NCBI GenBank assembly: GCA_023424785.1
Contig: JAFADP010000146.1
Coordinates: 1-14,547 of the forward strand
DNA length: 14,547 nt
DNA from: Bacillota bacterium
Lineage (GTDB): Bacteria; Bacillota; Clostridia; Clostridiales; Clostridiaceae
Reading direction: 5' to 3'
A program made the position numbers and the translations under genes. This document shows positions 1 through 6,308 of the stretch, piece by piece; position 1 is the first letter of the stretch, and the number at the start of each line of letters is the position of its first letter. The notes under the pieces were generated by a model. The model was not told where the DNA came from, ran no database searches, and worked only from the letters and a program-made list of their open reading frames with translations.

Positions 1-81
1 ATGGGAATTTACGCCTTTGGAGTGTCATATCAAACTAAAGTAGTCTATGTTTATCAAGACAAAATAGGACACGTTGAATAA
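1..81 (+). CDS. C-terminal end of an unrecognised protein, cut by the window edge
   Basis: An open frame runs from the first base to a TAA at 79-81 and encodes 26 residues ending in DKIGHVE. The first codon is ATG, but no ribosome binding site can be seen because the window starts there, so this is more likely the tail of a longer upstream gene than a complete small protein. The sequence is rich in Val and Tyr and has no motif I recognise. It lies 55 bases before gshF on the same strand. I assign no function. Confidence 0.4.
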   Translation: MGIYAFGVSYQTKVVYVYQDKIGHVE

Positions 82-103
82 GGAATTAAACAAGCTTTAT
101 AAA
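74..103 (+). promoter_or_regulatory. candidate sigma-A promoter for gshF
   Basis: TTGAAT at 74-79 and TATAAA at 98-103 are separated by 18 bases, close to the sigma-A consensus. The -35 box overlaps the end of the upstream reading frame. Downstream, TTTTATAAAG occurs nearly twice in tandem (96-104 and 105-114), giving a second TATAAA at 108-113. AT-rich sequence produces such matches by chance, so this is tentative; read-through from the upstream gene is the alternative. Confidence 0.3.
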
Positions 104-136
104 GTTTTATAAAGTTTTGGCAACGGGAGTATAGTA

Positions 137-2461
137 ATGTTAAGTGTGCTTAAGAATTTATTTAGCAAAGAGGAGATTTTATCAGGTAACTTTGGTATAG
201 AAAGAGAAGGTCTTAGAGTAGATAAGAATGGAATATTATCAACAGAAGATCATCCAGAAGTATTTGGAGAAAAATTAAAAAATCCATATATAACCACAGA
301 TTTTTCTGAAAGTCAACTAGAGTTAATTACACCAGTACTGAAAAGCAATAAAGAGTTATATAGCTTTTTAAGTAATTTATATAATATAGTTTCTCAAGAA
401 ATAGGAGATGAATATATATGGTCACAATCAATGCCGTGTATAATACCTAATGATGAACATATAAATATAGCAAAATACGGTTCATCTTTAGAGGAAAAAG
501 AGGCAAGAGCATATAGGGAAAAATTAAGTAAAAAGTATGGTAAGAAGAAACAACTTATATGTGGTATACATTATAATTTTTCCTTTAATGAGAATATAAT
601 TAAATCACTATATGATAATTATAATAATAATTTAGATTATAAGCTTTTTAAAGATAGTATTTATTTAAAAGTAACTAGAAATTATATAAGATATAATTGG
701 TTAATTGTATATCTATTAGGAGCAACTAGTGTTCTTCATAAAAGTTATATTGATAAATGTAGCGAAAAAAATAATGAACTTGATAAAGATGTATTCTCAA
801 ATGAAGGAGTTATATCTTATAGAAATAGTGAATGTTGTGGATATAAAAATATAGTTCAACTATATCCTAACTACTCTTCAGTAGAGGCTTATGTTGAAAG
901 TATTAAAGATTTCGTAAGTGATAATTTAATTGAAAGCCATAAAGAATTATATAGTTCAATAAGACTAAAAGCAAAAGATAATATTAATTTATTAGATTCT
1001 TTATTAAAGGATGGAATAAACTATTTAGAATATAGAAGTATTGATATAAATCCTTTTGATAAAGGGGGAATATCTTTAGAGGACTTAGACTTTTTACAGC
1101 TATTTAATATTTTCTTATTAGTAAAAGAGGAAGAAGATTATATTAACTGGCAAGAAGAAGCATATGAAAATGAAAAAAATATAGCAGCTTTTGGTGCAGG
1201 AAATGTAGAGCTTATTAAAAATGGAAAAGTTACTAATAAAGAAGAGTGGGCTATAGAAATATTAAATGAAATTAAAAATATTAATAATGAATTAAATCTT
1301 GGAAAAGAAGAAGTTATAAATAATATGATTTCAAAAGTTAAAGACAATAAGCTAACATATGCATACAGAATAAAAGAGAAAGTAAAAAATGAAGGGTATG
1401 TAGAGGGATTTATAAGTTTATGTGAAGAATATAAAAAAGAAGGTTTTAACAATAGATTTAATTTATTAGGATATGAAGATTTAGAACTTTCAACTCAAAT
1501 ATTAATGAAAGAAGCTATAAAGAGTGGAATAGAAGTAGAAGTTATAGATAGAAGTGAAAACTTTATAGCTTTAAGGCAAGGCGAGAAAGTAGAATATGTA
1601 AAGCAAGCAACAAAAACTTCAAAAGATAACTATGTTTCTGTATTAATTATGGAAAATAAGGTGGTTACTAAGAAGGTATTAGAAAAATCTAATATTAGAG
1701 TTCCTATGGGATTTGAGTTTAATTCTATGGAAGAAGCTATAAGAAGTATGGATAAAATAATTAAAATGCCTATAGTAGTAAAACCTAAGTCTACTAATTT
1801 TGGTATAGGAATAAGTATTTTCCCAGAAGGTGCAACGGAAGATTATATAATAAAAGCCTTAGAAATAGCCTTTAGTAGTGATAAAACAGTTTTAGTTGAA
1901 GAATTTATAGAAGGAAAGGAATATAGATTTTTAGTAATTGACAATGAAGTTGCTGGTATATTACATAGAGTTCCTGCAAATGTAGTTGGAGATGGAATAA
2001 AGACCATAGAAGAACTAGTTAAAGATAAAAATCAAGATCCTTTAAGAGGAAAAGGATATAGAACTCCTCTTGAAAAAATAAATATAGATGATAATGTAAA
2101 GTTATTTTTAAAACAAAGCAATAAAACTAAAGATTATGTACCTATGAAAGGTGAAGTAGTTTATTTAAGAGAGAATTCTAATATAAGTACTGGTGGAGAT
2201 AGCATAGATTATACAGATGATATTCCTCAAAGATTTAAAGAAATAGCTGTTAATTGTGCAAAAGCAGTTAATGCAAATATTTGTGGAGTAGATATGATGC
2301 TTAAGGATTATAGTGATGAAAATTCATCTTATGGAATAATAGAATTAAATTTCAATCCTGCTATTCATATACATTGCTATCCTTATAAAGGAAAGGAAAG
2401 AAAAATTGCCAAGAATGTGTTAAATTTATTAGGTTTTAAGTTGACAAAGAAATATTCATAA
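137..2461 (+). CDS. gshF: bifunctional glutamate-cysteine ligase / glutathione synthetase (GshF/GshAB)
   Basis: This 774-residue fused enzyme makes glutathione in the cytoplasm in two ATP-dependent steps: gamma-glutamylcysteine from Glu and Cys, then addition of Gly. The N-terminal ligase domain shows FGIEREGLRV from residue 19 and TTDFSESQLELITP at 53-66, typical of the GshA family. The C-terminal part, about 495-770, is an ATP-grasp domain with VVKPKSTNFGIGI around Lys549, VEEFIEGKEYRF near 587, and likely Mg-binding Asp719, Glu736 and Asn738 (IIELNFNPA). Length is as expected for GshF, which is usually about 750 residues. The ATG is preceded by GGGAG at 125-129 with a 7-base gap. A terminator follows at 2499-2533, so it is probably transcribed alone or with the upstream gene. 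GshF is the usual glutathione route in some Gram-positives, including some clostridia and streptococci. No truncation is seen. Confidence 0.95.
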   Translation: MLSVLKNLFSKEEILSGNFGIEREGLRVDKNGILSTEDHPEVFGEKLKNPYITTDFSESQLELITPVLKSNKELYSFLSNLYNIVSQEIGDEYIWSQSMPCIIPNDEHINIAKYGSSLEEKEARAYREKLSKKYGKKKQLICGIHYNFSFNENIIKSLYDNYNNNLDYKLFKDSIYLKVTRNYIRYNWLIVYLLGATSVLHKSYIDKCSEKNNELDKDVFSNEGVISYRNSECCGYKNIVQLYPNYSSVEAYVESIKDFVSDNLIESHKELYSSIRLKAKDNINLLDSLLKDGINYLEYRSIDINPFDKGGISLEDLDFLQLFNIFLLVKEEEDYINWQEEAYENEKNIAAFGAGNVELIKNGKVTNKEEWAIEILNEIKNINNELNLGKEEVINNMISKVKDNKLTYAYRIKEKVKNEGYVEGFISLCEEYKKEGFNNRFNLLGYEDLELSTQILMKEAIKSGIEVEVIDRSENFIALRQGEKVEYVKQATKTSKDNYVSVLIMENKVVTKKVLEKSNIRVPMGFEFNSMEEAIRSMDKIIKMPIVVKPKSTNFGIGISIFPEGATEDYIIKALEIAFSSDKTVLVEEFIEGKEYRFLVIDNEVAGILHRVPANVVGDGIKTIEELVKDKNQDPLRGKGYRTPLEKINIDDNVKLFLKQSNKTKDYVPMKGEVVYLRENSNISTGGDSIDYTDDIPQRFKEIAVNCAKAVNANICGVDMMLKDYSDENSSYGIIELNFNPAIHIHCYPYKGKERKIAKNVLNLLGFKLTKKYS

Positions 2462-2498
2462 GATATACTAAATTTTACTCTTATGGTACAAGTGTACT

Positions 2499-2533
2499 GG
2501 ACAAGAGACCATTAATGGTATCTTGTCCTTTTT
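2499..2533 (+). terminator. Rho-independent terminator after gshF
   Basis: GGACAAGA (2499-2506) pairs with TCTTGTCC (2521-2528). Inside it ACCATT/AATGGT (2508-2519) continues the hairpin, with a single G/A mismatch (2507/2520). Five T residues follow at 2529-2533. Outer arms AGTGTACT and AGTATACT could extend the stem around the T run. It lies 37 bases after the gshF stop and separates gshF from the ABC transporter genes. Confidence 0.85.
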
Positions 2534-2583
2534 AGTATACTTTAAAAACATGATAATCATAATAGTATTAAGAGAGGAGTGAT

Positions 2584-4317
2584 GTGAAAATGAAATTAAT
2601 ACTAAGGTATCTAAAAAATTATAAAATGTTGTTTTTAGTAAATGTCTTATCTTTGTTTGGGTTTGCATTAGTAGAACTCGGACTTCCTACAATGATGGCA
2701 AAGATAATTGATAATGGTATAGGAAACAATGATATATCTTATATAAAGAAGATAGGATTTATAATGGTTGTAATATCTATTATAGGAGTATGTGGAACTA
2801 TATTACTTGGATATTGTTCATCTAAACTTTCTACAAGTATAACAAGGGATATAAGAAATGATATTTTTATTAAATCACAGGAATTATCTCATAGTGAATA
2901 TGATAAGTTTGGAATTTCATCTATGATAACAAGGACTACAAATGATGCATTTCAAATTTTAATGTTTATGAACACATTATTTAGAATGGCTTTACTTACA
3001 CCAGTAATGTTTATTGTAAGTTTAATTATGATTTTAAAAACAAGCTTATCATTAACAGGTATTTTAGCAATAACTATACCATTTATAATATTAGGAGTAG
3101 TAATAATAGCTAAAAAGTCTCATCCATTATCTCAAAAACAACAAAAGTTTTTAGATAAGTTAAATAGAATTTCAAGAGAAAATCTTACTGGAATAAGGGT
3201 AATAAGAGCTTTTGGAAATGATGATCATGAAGAGGAAAGATTTGCAGAAACTAATATAGCCTATGCAGGCGTATCTAAAAAACTTAATAAGTTAATGTCT
3301 ATTTCTCAGCCATTATTTTTCTTCTTATTAAATATAGCAATAATAGCAATATACTGGATTTCAAGTAAGATGATAAGTGTTGGTAACCTTCAAGTTGGAC
3401 AGTTAGTTGCATTTATAGAGTATTTATTTCATGCAATGTTTTCTATAATGCTGTTTTCAATGGTGTTTGTTATGTATCCAAAAGCACATGTTTCAGCAGA
3501 AAGAATTGAAGAAGTATTAAATTCAGAGCCTTTAATAAAGAGTCCTGAAAATGGAGTAAAAGATGTAAAAAATAAAGGTACTTTAGAATTTAATAATGTA
3601 ACATTTACTTATCCAGATGGAGAGGAATGTGTACTTAAAAATATTTCATTTACTGCTAAGAAAGGTGAAACTATAGCTTTTATAGGTAGTACAGGAAGTG
3701 GAAAAAGTACATTAATAAATCTTATTCCAAGGTTTTATGATGTTACAAAAGGTAATATAAAAATAGATGGTGTAGATGTTAGAGACTATGACTTAAAAGC
3801 ATTAAGAAAGAAAATAGGATTTATTCCTCAAAAAACATTATTATTTACTGGAACTATAAAAGGTAATATAAAGTTTGGTAAAGAAAATGCAAAGCAAGAA
3901 GAACTTGAACATTCAGCTAAAATATCAGAGGCATATGATTTTATAATTAAAAAGACAAATCAATTTGATGAAGAAATTAGTGAAGGTGGAAAGAATGTAT
4001 CAGGAGGACAAAAACAAAGACTTTCTATTGCAAGAGCAGTAATTAGAAAACCTGAAATTTATATATTTGATGATAGTTTTTCAGCTTTAGATTTTAAAAC
4101 AGATGCTGCTATTAGAAAGAAATTAAAAGAAGAAACAAAAGACTCAATAGTTTTAATAGTAGCTCAAAGAATAGGATCTATATTAGATGCTGATAAGATA
4201 ATAGTTCTAAATGAAGGAGAAGTTGTAGGTGTTGGTAAACATAAAGAATTATTAAAAACATGCGAAATATATCATGAAATTGCATTATCACAGCTTTCAG
4301 AGGAGGAATTAGCATAA
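2584..4317 (+). CDS. ABC exporter half-transporter, permease plus ATPase, degenerate-site subunit
   Basis: This 577-residue protein has an N-terminal six-helix exporter domain (about 1-310) and a C-terminal nucleotide-binding domain. Walker A is GSTGSGKST at 368-376 and the signature is VSGGQ at 472-476. Walker B runs into Asp496-Asp497, so the usual catalytic Glu is Asp, and the switch His is Gln528 (VAQRIGSI). These two changes mark the subunit supplying the ATP-binding, non-hydrolysing site of heterodimeric exporters of the TM287/288 and BmrCD type. Its intact signature would complete the active site of the partner encoded next. The given start is GTG at 2584, 4 bases after AGAGGAG (2573-2579). 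An in-frame ATG at 2590, 10 bases from the same site, is an equal candidate and gives 575 residues. Substrate unknown: drug, peptide, lipid or thiol are all possible. Confidence 0.9.
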   Translation: MKMKLILRYLKNYKMLFLVNVLSLFGFALVELGLPTMMAKIIDNGIGNNDISYIKKIGFIMVVISIIGVCGTILLGYCSSKLSTSITRDIRNDIFIKSQELSHSEYDKFGISSMITRTTNDAFQILMFMNTLFRMALLTPVMFIVSLIMILKTSLSLTGILAITIPFIILGVVIIAKKSHPLSQKQQKFLDKLNRISRENLTGIRVIRAFGNDDHEEERFAETNIAYAGVSKKLNKLMSISQPLFFFLLNIAIIAIYWISSKMISVGNLQVGQLVAFIEYLFHAMFSIMLFSMVFVMYPKAHVSAERIEEVLNSEPLIKSPENGVKDVKNKGTLEFNNVTFTYPDGEECVLKNISFTAKKGETIAFIGSTGSGKSTLINLIPRFYDVTKGNIKIDGVDVRDYDLKALRKKIGFIPQKTLLFTGTIKGNIKFGKENAKQEELEHSAKISEAYDFIIKKTNQFDEEISEGGKNVSGGQKQRLSIARAVIRKPEIYIFDDSFSALDFKTDAAIRKKLKEETKDSIVLIVAQRIGSILDADKIIVLNEGEVVGVGKHKELLKTCEIYHEIALSQLSEEELA

Positions 4318-6104
4318 TGAAGAAATTTAAAGATACAATAAATAAACTTTCTCCTTTTATAAAGCCATATAAAATAGGATTTATAGTTGCTATCTTTTTA
4401 ATAATAGTTGCAGCTGTTATTAATGCAGTGGCACCTATGACAGAAGGGTTAATAACTACACAATTAACTAAAGATATTGCAGATATAAATAAAGGTATAG
4501 AAGGAGCAGCTATAAATTTTAAATATATATTAAAGATATTAGCTATACTTGCCTGTCTCTATGTAGGAAGTGTAGTATCTACAATAAGTGCTAACTTTTT
4601 ACTAACTAATGCAATTCAAAATCTTATTAGAGATTTAAGAAATGCAGTACAAAATAAAATAAGAAAGCTTCCTGTAAGTTACTTTGACAGAAATAGCTAT
4701 GGAGATGTATTAAGTAGGGTTACTAATGATATTGATACAATTTCAAATGCACTTCAACAAAGCTTTAGCCAAGTAATTAATTCTATACTTTCATTAACAT
4801 TAGCACTTGCTATGATGTTTACTATTAATATTAAAATGGCATTGCTAGCATTTTTTATAATTCCAATAAGTTTTTTAGTTTCTAAATTTATAGTTGGAAA
4901 ATCACAAAAATATTTTAATGGACAACAAAATGCTTTAGGAAATTTAAATGGGAAGGTTCAAGAATTCTATACTGGATTTAATGAAATAAAGCTATATGGA
5001 AAAGAAGAAAAGGTTATAGAAGAGTTTAAAAATATAAATGAGGAGCTTTATAATACAGGATTTAAAGCTCAATTTATATCAAGTACAATGTCTCCGCTTG
5101 TATCACTAGTAAGTTATATAGGAATTGGTGGTATAGGAGCATTAGGTGCTATATTTGTTTTAGGAGGAAAAATTACTGTTGGTAATCTTCAAGCATTTAT
5201 AAGATATATTTGGCAAGTAAATCAACCATTATCTCAAGTAACTCAATTATCATCTACAATTCAATCAGCAGTAGCAGCGATAAACCGTGTATTTGAAATG
5301 TTAGATGAAGAAGAGGAGATTCAAGATAAAGAAGATACAATTAAGCTTGAAAATCCAAAAGGCAATGTAACATTTGAACATGTTAAGTTTGGATACAATA
5401 AAGATAAACCTTTAATTAAGGATTTAAATGTAGAGGTAAAGAGTGGTCAAATGGTAGCAATTGTTGGACCTACAGGTGCAGGAAAAACTACATTAATAAA
5501 CCTTTTAATGAGATTTTATGAAATTCAAGGTGGTTCTATAAAAATAGATGGTGTAGATATAAGAGATATGAAGAGAGAGGATTTACGTTCAATATTTGGT
5601 ATGGTTCTTCAAGATACATGGTTATTTAATGGAACTATTAATGAGAATATTGAATACGGAAGATTTGGAGCTACAAAAGCAGAAATTGTAGAAGCAGCTA
5701 AAATTGCAAATGTACATCATTTTATAAGAACACTACCTGATGGATATAATATGTTCTTAAATGAGGAAGCTTCTAATATATCTCAAGGAGAAAAACAGCT
5801 ATTAACTATTGCAAGAGCTATAATTAGTGATCCTGCAATACTTATATTAGACGAAGCAACAAGTTCAGTAGACACAAGACTTGAGTTATTACTTCAAAAA
5901 GCTATGCAAAATATAATGAAAGGTAGAACAAGTTTTGTTATTGCACATAGACTTTCTACAATAAGAAGTGCAGATTTGATACTTGTTATTAATGATGGGA
6001 ATATAGTAGAACAAGGAAATCACGAAGAACTAATGGCTAAAAAAGGTTTTTACGAAAAGTTATATAATAGTCAATTTGGAGAAAACCAAAAGAAATGTAA
6101 TTAA
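4317..6104 (+). CDS. ABC exporter half-transporter, permease plus ATPase, catalytic-site subunit
   Basis: This 595-residue partner of the preceding gene has a six-helix membrane domain (about 1-330) and an ATPase domain. Walker A is GPTGAGKTT at 384-392, Walker B ends in Asp512-Glu513 (LDEATSSVD), and the switch His544 is present (IAHRLSTI), so its own site should hydrolyse ATP. Its signature is ISQGE at 488-492 instead of LSGGQ, which fits the opposite, degenerate site. The ATG overlaps the last base of the preceding TAA (TAATG), with AGGAGG at 4301-4306, which indicates translational coupling and a heterodimer. Annotation pipelines would call it a multidrug or lipid exporter. The neighbouring gshF raises the thought of a thiol exporter like CydDC, but a terminator lies between them and the sequence does not settle the cargo. 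Confidence 0.9.
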   Translation: MKKFKDTINKLSPFIKPYKIGFIVAIFLIIVAAVINAVAPMTEGLITTQLTKDIADINKGIEGAAINFKYILKILAILACLYVGSVVSTISANFLLTNAIQNLIRDLRNAVQNKIRKLPVSYFDRNSYGDVLSRVTNDIDTISNALQQSFSQVINSILSLTLALAMMFTINIKMALLAFFIIPISFLVSKFIVGKSQKYFNGQQNALGNLNGKVQEFYTGFNEIKLYGKEEKVIEEFKNINEELYNTGFKAQFISSTMSPLVSLVSYIGIGGIGALGAIFVLGGKITVGNLQAFIRYIWQVNQPLSQVTQLSSTIQSAVAAINRVFEMLDEEEEIQDKEDTIKLENPKGNVTFEHVKFGYNKDKPLIKDLNVEVKSGQMVAIVGPTGAGKTTLINLLMRFYEIQGGSIKIDGVDIRDMKREDLRSIFGMVLQDTWLFNGTINENIEYGRFGATKAEIVEAAKIANVHHFIRTLPDGYNMFLNEEASNISQGEKQLLTIARAIISDPAILILDEATSSVDTRLELLLQKAMQNIMKGRTSFVIAHRLSTIRSADLILVINDGNIVEQGNHEELMAKKGFYEKLYNSQFGENQKKCN

Positions 6105-6118
6105 AAATAGTAGAAAAA

Positions 6119-6146
6119 TTAAATATCTATCATAGAATAATATAAA
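6119..6146 (+). promoter_or_regulatory. possible promoter of the riboswitch-ATPase transcript
   Basis: TATAAA at 6141-6146, with a weak TTAAAT at 6119-6124 and a 16-base spacer, would start transcription about 20 bases before the aptamer. Position is right for a riboswitch leader, but the -35 box is poor and the region is very AT-rich. Confidence 0.25.
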
Positions 6147-6170
6147 TGTTTTAAATAAGAGATAAATTAT

Positions 6171-6246
6171 TAATCTGATCAGGCACTAAAAGTAAGTAGC
6201 CGGGCCGAATTTTTGGCAGCAGGAATATAACCTGTGGGACAGTGTA
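6171..6246 (+). promoter_or_regulatory. NiCo (czcD) family transition-metal riboswitch aptamer
   Basis: The leader of the ATPase gene carries the conserved blocks of the czcD/NiCo riboswitch in the right order: CTG (6175-6177), CAGGCA (6180-6185), AGCCGGGC (6198-6205), GGCA (6215-6218), then CAGG/CCTG closing helix P4 (6220-6223 with 6231-6234) and TGGGACAG (6235-6242). P1 is CTG/CAG plus two weaker outer pairs, so it is short. P2 is a short hairpin (GGC-ACT with AGT-A-GCC), and P3 is GCC/GGC extended by a G-U pair. The blocks match my memory of the crystallised aptamer of this class. The class binds Co2+ and Ni2+ cooperatively and has also been reported to respond to Fe2+. It normally sits before cation efflux genes, as here. 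The short P1 is the main deviation. Confidence 0.85.
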
Positions 6247-6270
6247 TGTTCTATAGGTTATTTTTCTTTT
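6227..6270 (+). terminator. riboswitch-controlled intrinsic terminator
   Basis: Bases 6227-6240 pair with 6248-6261 in an uninterrupted 14-bp stem that includes three G-U pairs, with a 7-base loop (6241-6247) and a T-rich run at 6261-6270. The 5' arm contains the 3' strand of aptamer helix P4 and the conserved GGGAC, so aptamer and terminator cannot form together. Metal binding should therefore allow read-through into the ATPase gene: a transcriptional ON switch. The T run is broken by one C. Confidence 0.85.
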
Positions 6271-6308
6271 AATAATAATGTAAAATAATTTATGCCATAG
6301 GAGGGACC

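Noticed and set aside
1138..1452. Minus-strand open frame of 104 codons inside gshF
   Set aside because: It is Ser/Phe/Ile-rich, opposite a well-matched enzyme gene, and has no ribosome binding site or family match; it reflects the AT-rich codon pattern of gshF.
2535..2563. Promoter for the ABC pair from TATACT or GATAAT boxes
   Set aside because: Several -10-like boxes exist, but none has a credible -35 box at 16-18 bases; a promoter is likely here but cannot be placed.
6171..6246. yybP-ykoY manganese riboswitch before the cation ATPase
   Set aside because: The conserved blocks and their order match the NiCo class, and I do not see the paired-loop layout of the yybP-ykoY RNA.
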